From NCBI GenBank assembly GCA_028284265.1, contig JANQRZ010000017.1, positions 1 to 64,000 of the forward strand: a stretch of 64,000 bases of DNA, read 5' to 3'. Below are positions 1 through 5,717 of the stretch, piece by piece (the stretch's first letter is position 1; each line of letters starts with the position of its first letter). Under the pieces are notes generated by a model. That model was given only the letters and a program-made list of their open reading frames with translations, ran no database searches and had not been told where the DNA came from. This DNA comes from Rhodothermales bacterium (GTDB lineage Bacteria > Bacteroidota > Rhodothermia > Rhodothermales > JANQRZ01). The position numbers and the translations under genes are program-made.

Positions 1-120
1 GATTTCGAGGAGGGTCTCGTCGAGTTCGACCTCGTCGCCGACGGCCTTGGACCAGGTGAGCACGGTGCCTTCCATCACGCTTTCGCCCATCTTGGGCATG
101 ACGACATCGATCTTTGCCAT
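1..120 (-). CDS. 2-oxo acid dehydrogenase E2 (dihydrolipoamide acyltransferase), N-terminus only
   Basis: The reverse strand reads from an ATG at 120 into MAKIDVVMPKMGESVMEGTV, followed by a W-K-GDEVE-DE-LLEI stretch. This is the start of a lipoyl (biotinyl-lipoyl) domain as found at the N-terminus of the E2 subunit of pyruvate, 2-oxoglutarate or branched-chain 2-oxo acid dehydrogenase complexes. The first 40 codons are present; the lipoylated lysine (usually in ETDK) and the catalytic domain lie beyond the left edge. Which complex it serves cannot be told from this fragment. A biotin carboxyl carrier is unlikely, because the MPKMGESVxEGT pattern is typical of E2. Confidence 0.8.
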   Translation of the reverse strand, partial: MAKIDVVMPKMGESVMEGTVLTWSKAVGDEVELDETLLEI

Positions 121-243
121 GAGTGTTCGGGTGCTGGGTGGGGCAGAAGAGAAAGAGAACACAGAATATACAGCCGGAGGCGGGGGCCACCGGGACAACT
201 AGGGCGTACCACCGCGTCGGCGCGGCGTTCCTTGCAGCAGAGC

Positions 244-975
244 TTAGGCGAGGAGGGCGCTGTAGAATGCGGCGGCTCGCTCGGCGATCTCCGGCGGTTC
301 GCCGTTCAGGTTGAGGCTGTCGTCCTCGCCGGAGGCGACGGCATCGGCAAAAGCGGCCCCGACTTCGCGTGCTTCTTGGTCGCCTGCGTCGTCGGGCACG
401 CCGTAGCCTACGGCGTGGTCGGCGGTGAGGCGTACGTCTACCTCGGCGTCATCGGGCGTGTAGACCGTCTTCGTGTCGCCGAATAGGTCGCGGTCGGCGA
501 ACTCGTTTTTCAGCAGCATTGGCACATAGCCCGCGATCCAGCCGACGGCGTGGACCACGTCCGGGGCCCAGCCGAGGTTCTCGACGGTGGTGAGGGCGGC
601 CCGCCCGAAGTAGAGCGCCCGCTCGGCGTTGTCCTCGAATAGTTCCTCGGTCCTCCGGTCCCGGAAGAGGCCTTTGCGTTTGAAGTAATGGACGTTGTCC
701 ATGAAGTAGACTTGGAGCCGGATGCCGGGAATCGAAGCCACCTTCACCTTGAGCGTCTCCGTCGTCTCGCCCACCGAGATGTCGCTGCCGGAGAGTCGGA
801 TGACCTCGTGAAGCCGGTTGCGCCGTTCCGACACGGTCCCGTAGCGCGGCATGATGATCCGGGTCTCGACCCCGGCGTGTTCCTGGAGGTGCTCAGGTAG
901 ATCGCGGGCGAGTTGGGCGGCCTCGGTGGAGGTGGAGAACGGGGCCACTTCGCCTGCTACGAACAAAACTCTCAT
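244..975 (-). CDS. Glycogen/starch synthase-like protein, GT5 catalytic N-domain only
   Basis: The 243-residue product starts MRVLFVAGEVAPFSTSTEAA, the form of the ADP-glucose-binding N-domain of GT5 glycogen synthases, where K-x-G-G-L-A-D is usual. Here that loop reads FSTSTEAAQLARDLP, so the KTGGLGD lysine is absent. Later blocks (RIIMPRYG, VYFMDNVHYFKRKGLF, PDVVHAVGWIAGYVPMLLK) match the family. Full GlgA is about 480 residues with a second GT-B domain, which is missing here with no sign of a frameshift. Short GT5-only proteins are common in Bacteroidota. Catalytic activity is doubtful; a role in cell-wall or glycogen metabolism is inferred only from homology. It is divergent from the patatin gene, with the IS1 element now sitting between them. 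Confidence 0.75.
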   Translation of the reverse strand: MRVLFVAGEVAPFSTSTEAAQLARDLPEHLQEHAGVETRIIMPRYGTVSERRNRLHEVIRLSGSDISVGETTETLKVKVASIPGIRLQVYFMDNVHYFKRKGLFRDRRTEELFEDNAERALYFGRAALTTVENLGWAPDVVHAVGWIAGYVPMLLKNEFADRDLFGDTKTVYTPDDAEVDVRLTADHAVGYGVPDDAGDQEAREVGAAFADAVASGEDDSLNLNGEPPEIAERAAAFYSALLA

Positions 976-1098
976 GCGGACGCTCGATTCGGAAGAGGTC
1001 GGTCCAGCAGTGCGTTGGAGACATGCACGGCTACCGAAGGAAAGGGATCAAAACAGCGCTAAAGGTACGAAATAGCGACCCCCTCTGGCAAACTGGCA

Positions 1099-1106
1099 AG
1101 TGGTTG
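1099..1106. repeat. Left target-site duplication AGTGGTTG of the IS1-family element
   Basis: The 8 bases AGTGGTTG directly precede the left inverted repeat and recur at 3926-3933 directly after the right one. An 8-9 bp duplication is normal for IS1-family transposition. Confidence 0.85.
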
Positions 1107-1126
1107 GGTAGTGGGTCAGTTTGAAA
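1107..1126. repeat. Left terminal inverted repeat of IS1-family element
   Basis: GGTAGTGGGTCAGTTTGAAA, identical to the reverse complement of 3906-3925. The transposase stop codon (1128-1130) lies just inside it. Confidence 0.9.
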
Positions 1127-1127
1127 G

Positions 1128-2015
1128 TTACCCCTCCGATTTCTTGTACGGGCCGCGTGTCCGGTCGACTTTCGCTTCCTCCTCCTCTAGCAGCTTCACG
1201 ATGTCCGACACTTCCCACAGTCGCTTCGTTACCCTCGCCTCCATCGCGGGCGTGACCCGGAGCGTCGTGTGGACGCGGCAAAAGTTGTAGTACATGAAAT
1301 GGAGGGCGACGGCGTGCGCGTGGTTCTCCACCTTCTTTGAGAAGCCGTTGGTGAGCCGGGTAAACCGGCGCATGTGCATCCGCATCGTGAGGTTCTGGCG
1401 CTCCACATGGGAAGTCGATACCGCCCGCTCGTCAGGGTTGCCGATGAACGCCCGCTTCTCCGATCCGATGCACTTGCGCGGGCTGTACTTCCCGCCCCAA
1501 CTGTCCGGGGCCGCGCCGTAGACCTTGACGAGTTGGGCGTAGTCCACAGCGAACCCGAACGCCCCGTGAACGGCTTCCAAGTACGGCGCGTTGCCGTCCG
1601 ACGTGAGTTGCATCCGGTTCCTCACCCGGCTCGCTAGATCGTCCATGAACGCGGCGGCGTACTCGGCATCGCGCCCGCCGACAAGCCAACTCATAACCAG
1701 CTTCGTATCGGAGTCGATAGCCGTCCATGTCCACACGTCGCCCGCGCCTTCCGGGGCGGCTTTCGCCGTTGCCACGTTCTTCCGCTTCGCGTAGCAGAAC
1801 GACCATATCTCGTCAACCTGAACCCGCCGACAGATAAGCCCCCGAAACACCCGGTCCTGATACTCGGCACAGACCCGGCCCGCGTCCACCAAGAGCTTCG
1901 ACACGGTGTTTTTGCTGACCCCGGTGATGCGGGAGATAGACCGCATCGAACTGCCCTCACAGAGCATATGGAGGATTTGTGTTCGGGTTCTTATGTCTAG
2001 CTTGTTCATGGACAT
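1128..2015 (-). CDS. IS1-family transposase
   Basis: The 295-residue protein has an N-terminal helix-turn-helix (about residues 10-48, MRSISRITGVSKNTVSKLL) followed by a DDE nuclease core. The catalytic acidic residues are most likely D68 in VQVDEIWSF, D140 in LTSDG and E205 in HVERQN; the ERQNLTMRMHMRRFTRLTN block is characteristic of the long IS1-type transposases of Proteobacteria, Bacteroidota and Cyanobacteria. Unlike IS1 of E. coli it is a single uninterrupted frame, so no programmed frameshift is needed. An in-frame ATG also exists at 2009. The stop codon lies 21 bp from the left end of the element. It is preceded by a GAGGG six bases from the ATG and by a 10-bp inverted repeat that may limit its expression. 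Confidence 0.92.
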   Translation of the reverse strand: MSMNKLDIRTRTQILHMLCEGSSMRSISRITGVSKNTVSKLLVDAGRVCAEYQDRVFRGLICRRVQVDEIWSFCYAKRKNVATAKAAPEGAGDVWTWTAIDSDTKLVMSWLVGGRDAEYAAAFMDDLASRVRNRMQLTSDGNAPYLEAVHGAFGFAVDYAQLVKVYGAAPDSWGGKYSPRKCIGSEKRAFIGNPDERAVSTSHVERQNLTMRMHMRRFTRLTNGFSKKVENHAHAVALHFMYYNFCRVHTTLRVTPAMEARVTKRLWEVSDIVKLLEEEEAKVDRTRGPYKKSEG

Positions 2016-2026
2016 AATGTACCCTC

Positions 2027-2054
2027 TAGGTGTGACATCAACACGTCACACCTA
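2027..2054. promoter_or_regulatory. Inverted repeat upstream of transposase (operator or RBS-occluding hairpin)
   Basis: TAGGTGTGAC (2027-2036) and GTCACACCTA (2045-2054) are perfect 10-bp arms around an 8-base spacer, 11 bp before the transposase ATG and just after the stop of the 124-aa gene. No T-run follows on the transcribed strand, so it fits an operator or a translation-blocking hairpin better than a terminator. Confidence 0.55.
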
Positions 2055-2085
2055 AGCATATCGGTCAGACTAAATTAGCGTATTT

Positions 2086-2460
2086 CTACGCCGCCAAAGC
2101 GAGCCGAGTGATCGGCGTTACCTGGACGCGCTTCGGCACCTTCCCCATCGTAAAGCCGTCCAACCGACAGAGGAAATCGCCCTCGTAACGCTCCACCGAA
2201 TAGACGAGGTGGAAGTTCGGCAACAGAGGGCTGACGGCGGTGCTCACGACGGAGTAAGCACAAGCGCCGGGGATAAGCATCCGGTCAGCGATCCGACGGT
2301 GGAAGCTCTCGCCAGCGACGTACTCCAAGCAGTAGCGCCACAGCAGCTCTTCGTCGGGATCGGTGAGCGAGTAGAGGAAGTTTTCGACACGCCGACTCGG
2401 GATGAAGTGTCCGAAGCGAGGCGCGTGCTGGAGAAAAATGCGGGTCTGGCGGGGCTTCAT
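2086..2460 (-). CDS. Hypothetical 124-residue cargo protein of the IS1 element
   Basis: I do not recognise a family. From the ATG at 2460 the product begins MKPRQTRIFLQHAPRFGHF and contains a mixed hydrophobic/charged globular sequence with aromatic residues (LWRYCLEYVAGESFHRRIADRM, split between 55 and 75) and no membrane segment or signal peptide. The frame stays open further upstream to 2589, but that extension is basic, proline-rich and lacks a better start. It lies 70 bp before the transposase on the same strand and 240 bp after the winged-helix gene. It may belong to the element's regulatory or accessory set; that is inference from position only. Confidence 0.5.
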   Translation of the reverse strand: MKPRQTRIFLQHAPRFGHFIPSRRVENFLYSLTDPDEELLWRYCLEYVAGESFHRRIADRMLIPGACAYSVVSTAVSPLLPNFHLVYSVERYEGDFLCRLDGFTMGKVPKRVQVTPITRLALAA

Positions 2461-2562
2461 GGGGATTCTTGGCGTCTTTGCGCCGCGTCCCCGGTTGTGA
2501 ACTGTCAACCTTCGTATATTCGGTACACGAACGCCAACAACGCGCACCGGGAACGGTCGCGG

Positions 2563-2724
2563 ATGTTGAATGAGGTCACCGCCGATCACCGGGACTGGAA
2601 AACCAAGATCACGGCGGGCCTCAAAATCACGTCAGAGGGGGTGCCATTCGGCATCCCTTCTGTGCTTTATGGGGGCTTGGGCATCGTCATATCTGTGGGT
2701 GCGCTATTCAGCGCCAAGGTGTGA
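2563..2724 (+). CDS. Possible 53-residue single-span membrane protein
   Basis: An ATG at 2563 opens a short frame with a charged N-half (LNEVTADHRDWKTKITAG) and a hydrophobic C-terminal segment (VPFGIPSVLYGGLGIVISVG). It is the only gene-like plus-strand frame inside the IS1 element and occupies the gap between two minus-strand cargo genes, overlapping the end of the winged-helix gene by 21 bp. The pattern resembles small toxin or anchor peptides, but nothing beyond hydrophobicity supports this. It may be chance. Confidence 0.25.
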   Translation: MLNEVTADHRDWKTKITAGLKITSEGVPFGIPSVLYGGLGIVISVGALFSAKV

Positions 2725-3345
2725 AGCCATCCAGCCATTGCCGTTCGGGGAACGGTCGAAGTCCAACTCGTCAGCCTTCGGTTTTGGCTCTGGTTCAGAT
2801 TCAAGCTCGTCGGTTGTGACGATGCGGTAGTGATTGTACCGTCGCCCACGCGGGGACTCAACTCGCTCTAGTACCCCTGCCTTGATGTAACGCCTGATAC
2901 GGTGTTCGACAGACGGCTGCGTAACCTCAATGCCCTTGCCTATGATGCGCTCGTAAAGAGCAAGGCGCTGACCATCGGGGCCTAGCTCCTCAATGCCCCG
3001 GAATAGTTCTAGGTCGGCCCGGTCGCGCATCGCTATGTCGGAATCCATCGCCGCCCGAACGCTAGGCGTCATTTCCTCAGAATCGGGGTCGAAAGGCTCC
3101 TCAGACTCCGCCTCCTTTGCGATGTCTGGCTGGCCCGCCCCCAGCAAGGGGTTGAGGCTTGAGAGCAGAGAGGCAGAAGGCGCTGCCAACCCGATCATTT
3201 CCGCGAGGCCGGACTGCGCCTCAATGGCTTGGTTATAGCGCCCAAGCAGTTCACCGTGCTGCTCTAGCAAAGAGCGCACTTCCTGCTCGATGGATTCGCG
3301 CGTTTGGGTCGCGTCCTCGTAGTACTTCTTATAGAGAGGGTTCAT
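2704..3345 (-). CDS. Winged-helix domain cargo protein of the IS1 element
   Basis: The 213-residue product has an N-terminal helical, coiled-coil-like section (residues 1-50), an acidic linker (about 75-95) and a C-terminal winged-helix pattern: the block VTQPSVEHRIRRYIKAGVLE followed by a wing with basic residues (ESPRGRRYNHYRI). A C-terminal tail of alternating E-P and K-P follows. It is probably a DNA-binding regulator or maintenance protein of the element; it does not match a known resistance determinant. Upstream lie three CTTTGA units at exact 10-bp spacing that could be its binding site. The N-terminal part is unlike any family I know. Confidence 0.6.
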   Translation of the reverse strand: MNPLYKKYYEDATQTRESIEQEVRSLLEQHGELLGRYNQAIEAQSGLAEMIGLAAPSASLLSSLNPLLGAGQPDIAKEAESEEPFDPDSEEMTPSVRAAMDSDIAMRDRADLELFRGIEELGPDGQRLALYERIIGKGIEVTQPSVEHRIRRYIKAGVLERVESPRGRRYNHYRIVTTDELESEPEPKPKADELDFDRSPNGNGWMASHLGAE

Positions 3346-3444
3346 GTGTCAGCCCGCCGAAAGCGGCCCCGGTTGACGGTGCATTGGGAGCCAAATTACG
3401 ACGGGCGCAGAGCTATGGCAACCTCTACGCTCTTAGTCTGCGCT

Positions 3445-3470
3445 CTTTGATGCACTTTGATGCACTTTGA
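3445..3470. repeat. Short tandem direct repeat (CTTTGATGCA, 10-bp period)
   Basis: CTTTGATGCA occurs at 3445-3454 and 3455-3464, followed by CTTTGA at 3465. The 10-bp period places each copy on the same face of the helix. It lies about 100 bp upstream of the winged-helix gene, in the space between it and the 74-aa gene. Confidence 0.6.
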
Positions 3471-3608
3471 AACCCCTTCAAGGTGAACGGATTGACACCG
3501 CCGGGCGGAATAGTTAACTCAGAATCACCCTGAATCGTCTGTATTGCGCGCTCCGGTGACGCGCTTACCACTTATGCCCACGTTACCCACAACCCATATT
3601 TATTTCGG

Positions 3609-3635
3609 GTTTCGCTACAATCTTCCTAGCGAAAC
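3609..3635 (-). terminator. Hairpin after the 74-aa cargo gene
   Basis: GTTTCGCTA (3609-3617) pairs with TAGCGAAAC (3627-3635) across a 9-base loop, beginning one base beyond the stop codon at 3637. On the minus strand it is followed by AAATAAATA rather than a T-run, so it is a stem-loop of uncertain strength. Confidence 0.45.
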
Positions 3636-3636
3636 A

Positions 3637-3861
3637 TCATCCGTCGCGCTTCCACCGCGCTTCCGCCGCCCGCTTCGCAATCTCTTTCCGGCGCTCCGGC
3701 GTCAGCTTCTCCGCCCGCTTCTTGCCCCCGGCCTTGCCCGCCTTCCGCGCCCGTTCCTCCTCTGGCGTGAGGCAGTCGTCAACCTCACCTGTGGCGATGT
3801 CCGTAACCAGCTTCGCTAACTGGTTCGCATCGCGGGGCCGTTTGGCTTTGCCGTTCTTCAT
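3637..3861 (-). CDS. Small basic Ala/Lys/Arg-rich protein (74 aa), IS1 cargo
   Basis: The product has an N-terminal block KRPRDANQLAKLVTDIATGE and a C-terminal block of repeated K-A-G and A-E-x-R motifs ending KEIAKRAAEARWKRDG. Small proteins with this two-block layout are widespread and often annotated as hypothetical or histone-H1-like; the C-terminal part resembles nucleic-acid-binding tails. It is the first gene inside the right end of the element, reading toward the transposase, with its start about 45 bp from the right inverted repeat. A role in binding the element's DNA or RNA is inference. Confidence 0.7.
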   Translation of the reverse strand: MKNGKAKRPRDANQLAKLVTDIATGEVDDCLTPEEERARKAGKAGGKKRAEKLTPERRKEIAKRAAEARWKRDG

Positions 3862-3905
3862 GCGGGAGTATACGACGCGGGGTTCCCGTCGTTTCGGTCG
3901 CTACT

Positions 3906-3925
3906 TTTCAAACTGACCCACTACC
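3906..3925. repeat. Right terminal inverted repeat of IS1-family element
   Basis: TTTCAAACTGACCCACTACC is the exact reverse complement of 1107-1126. Confidence 0.9.
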
Positions 3926-3933
3926 AGTGGTTG
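3926..3933. repeat. Right target-site duplication AGTGGTTG
   Basis: Identical to 1099-1106; marks the outer boundary of the IS1-family element. Confidence 0.85.
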
Positions 3934-3989
3934 GTCGGGTCCGAAACTGTCGTGGGTCATGTCGGTTGATTCGCGCCCCGGCTCTTCCC

Positions 3990-4919
3990 ATGTCTACCAT
4001 GTCGCCCTCCTCTCTGCCTGCCGACACGCTTGGGTTCGCCTTTGGCGGCGGCGGCGTGCGTGGATGGGCTCACATCGGTGTGTTGACCGTACTGGAGCGC
4101 TACGGTCTGCGGGCCGACCTCGTGGCTGGGTGCAGCGCAGGCGCGGTTACGGCGGCTTACTATGCCGCAGGTTTCTCGGCCGAGCGCCTCGCTGAAGTCA
4201 TGCGGAGTCAGCGGACGCGCGCGCTTTTCTCACTCCGGTTCGACCGATACGGACTCGTTTCCGCTGACGACTTTGCCGAGATGCTCCGCGGCCACCTCGG
4301 CGACCGTCGCATCGAAGACCTCGACCTGCCGCTCTACATCGTCACCACAGAACTGGAGACGGGCAAGGAGGTGATCCTTGACCGGGGACCACTTGTGGAG
4401 TCGATCCTTGCCTCATGTGCGCTACCGGGCATCTTTGCCCCCGTCCGCATCGGCGGTCGGCTGCTGATTGACGGAGGGGTGTGCAACAATGTCCCGGTCT
4501 CGGCGCTCGTCAACCACGGCGCGGCCTACACCGTAGGCGTCCAACTCTATAAGCGCATCGGTGCGCTCCACCCGCTCGGCGATGGTACGCTCGATGAGCC
4601 GGACGACGAGGTGGAGCAGAAGGTGGGCCTCGGGTTGTGGGCCGAGCAGTTTCGCCAGCGTTTTAGTCGTGCACAGGACGACCGGCCGAACGGCCTCGAA
4701 GTGGTCCAGCGGGCGCTCGATATCATGATGGCCCAGCTTGAGGGATTCCGGCTTCAAACCTACCGCCCGGACGTGCTTGTTGTCCCGCAGGTCGGTGCGC
4801 TTGGGCTTTTCTCCTTCAGCCAAGAGAAGGAGATCATCTTCCAAGCCGGGGTGGAGGCCGCCGAGCAGAAAGCCTCCGAACTAGAACGCCTCGCCCAGCG
4901 TGTCCAGCAGGGGCGCTGA
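3990..4919 (+). CDS. Patatin-like phospholipase (RssA/NTE type)
   Basis: A serine lipid hydrolase with a Ser-Asp dyad. From the ATG at 3990 (309 aa) the oxyanion-hole loop GFAFGGGGVRGWAHIG comes first, then the nucleophile motif GCSAG with S49, then the catalytic D161 in LIDGGVCNNVP. Length and spacing fit bacterial RssA/YlbK-type patatins. The frame extends upstream to 3927, but that part would be encoded by the IS target duplication and flank, so the internal ATG (another lies at 3999) is preferred. No signal peptide is seen, suggesting a cytoplasmic or membrane-peripheral enzyme. The IS1 element sits 64 bp upstream and may have replaced or altered its promoter. Confidence 0.9.
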   Translation: MSTMSPSSLPADTLGFAFGGGGVRGWAHIGVLTVLERYGLRADLVAGCSAGAVTAAYYAAGFSAERLAEVMRSQRTRALFSLRFDRYGLVSADDFAEMLRGHLGDRRIEDLDLPLYIVTTELETGKEVILDRGPLVESILASCALPGIFAPVRIGGRLLIDGGVCNNVPVSALVNHGAAYTVGVQLYKRIGALHPLGDGTLDEPDDEVEQKVGLGLWAEQFRQRFSRAQDDRPNGLEVVQRALDIMMAQLEGFRLQTYRPDVLVVPQVGALGLFSFSQEKEIIFQAGVEAAEQKASELERLAQRVQQGR

Positions 4920-4988
4920 GGAATCGAGAACATCGCGTTCGCTGTGGTTTTATCTTCCCTCTCACCGTCTCCGCTATCTACTACCGCC

Positions 4989-5636
4989 ATGCACACCACC
5001 CTCCGCTATATCTGGATTCTCCCCACCGTCCTCCTCCTCACCGCCTGCGGCAACGTCGGCGATGCGCCCGAGGCGCAGACCGGCGAGGCCGTCACCGTCG
5101 CCGAGTCAGAAGGCGAGGCGCTGCCCATCGACACCACACAGAGCGCCATCAACTGGCGCGCCGCGAAAGTCACCCGTGCGCACGACGGCGGCTTCAACAT
5201 GTTCACCGGTACCGTCTCTGTCGCGGACAACAACGTGACGGGCATCGATGTCGCCATCGACACGCGCTCGATCTGGAGCGACACCGAGCGGCTGACCGGC
5301 CACCTCATGAGCGCCGACTTTTTCGATGTAGAGACCTACCCCGAGGCGCAGTTTCAGGCCGACCAGATTACGCCGGTCGACTCGGCGGGCGCGACGCACC
5401 TCGTGACGGGCAACCTCACGATGCATGGGCAGACGCACGCCGTCACCTTCCCGGCCTCGATCACCGTCGCGGACAACACCGTGCAAGCCACCGCCGACTT
5501 CATCATCAACCGCACCAACTGGGGTATCAACTACACCGGGGCTGCCGACGATCTCATCGAGAATGACGTGCGGCTGATCCTCAACGTCAGCGCTGCCGCT
5601 CCGACCATGACTGCCGAGGCCGAAGCAGACGCTTAG
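4989..5636 (+). CDS. YceI-family lipoprotein
   Basis: The 215-residue product starts with a lipoprotein signal peptide (hydrophobic core then LLLTAC, lipidated Cys near residue 20). The rest matches the YceI lipocalin-like domain: the strand block ALPIDTTQSAINWRAAKV, then SIWSDTERLTGHLMSADFF, then VTGNLTMHGQTHAVTFPA and NRTNWGINY near the C-terminus. YceI proteins bind isoprenoid or other amphiphilic ligands in the periplasm; the ligand here is unknown. It lies 69 bp after the patatin gene on the same strand. A long GC-rich hairpin follows and separates it from the convergent M1 peptidase. Confidence 0.92.
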   Translation: MHTTLRYIWILPTVLLLTACGNVGDAPEAQTGEAVTVAESEGEALPIDTTQSAINWRAAKVTRAHDGGFNMFTGTVSVADNNVTGIDVAIDTRSIWSDTERLTGHLMSADFFDVETYPEAQFQADQITPVDSAGATHLVTGNLTMHGQTHAVTFPASITVADNTVQATADFIINRTNWGINYTGAADDLIENDVRLILNVSAAAPTMTAEAEADA

Positions 5637-5650
5637 AGCAGCGAGATATA

Positions 5651-5693
5651 CCCGCCGGGGTCATCGCGAAAGCGAGATGAAGGCCCCGGCGGG
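5651..5693. terminator. GC-rich hairpin between convergent yceI and M1 peptidase genes
   Basis: CCCGCCGGGG (5651-5660) pairs with CCCCGGCGGG (5684-5693); inside, TCATC and GATGA pair as well. It lies 14 bp after the YceI stop and 24 bp from the peptidase stop. No T-run is present; a bidirectional terminator role is inferred. Confidence 0.6.
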
Positions 5694-5717
5694 TAGCAAG
5701 GCGCTAGCAAGACGGCG

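Larger units (their letters stand above)
1107..3925 (-). mobile_element. IS1-family insertion sequence carrying cargo genes (2819 bp)
   Basis: The element is bounded by a 20-bp perfect inverted repeat and flanked by the 8-bp direct repeat AGTGGTTG. It contains an IS1-family transposase at its left end and three further genes on the same strand (2086-2460, 2704-3345, 3637-3861), in the order 74-aa protein, winged-helix protein, 124-aa protein, transposase. A usual IS1 is only about 0.7-1.2 kb with the transposase alone, so this is a passenger-bearing IS. It landed in the intergenic space between the divergent GT5 gene and patatin gene; removing it and one target copy would leave about 190 bp. 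Ends and duplication are intact and the transposase is open, so insertion looks recent. Confidence 0.88.

Noticed and set aside
2027-2054. CRP-type site (TGTGA-N-TCACA) upstream of the transposase
   Set aside because: The spacer is 10 bases rather than the 6 of the CRP consensus, so it is reported only as a palindrome.
2209-2562. Upstream part of the 171-codon plus-strand frame in the IS1 element
   Set aside because: It is antisense to the 124-aa cargo gene and has no family features; only the 3' part from 2563 was kept as a weak candidate.
3445-3470. CRISPR-like array
   Set aside because: Only two and a half 10-bp units without spacers; too short and contiguous for a CRISPR. No CRISPR array was seen anywhere in the window.
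3927-3989. Upstream start for the patatin gene
   Set aside because: The extension would be encoded by the IS target duplication and flanking DNA; internal ATG at 3990 fits the family.
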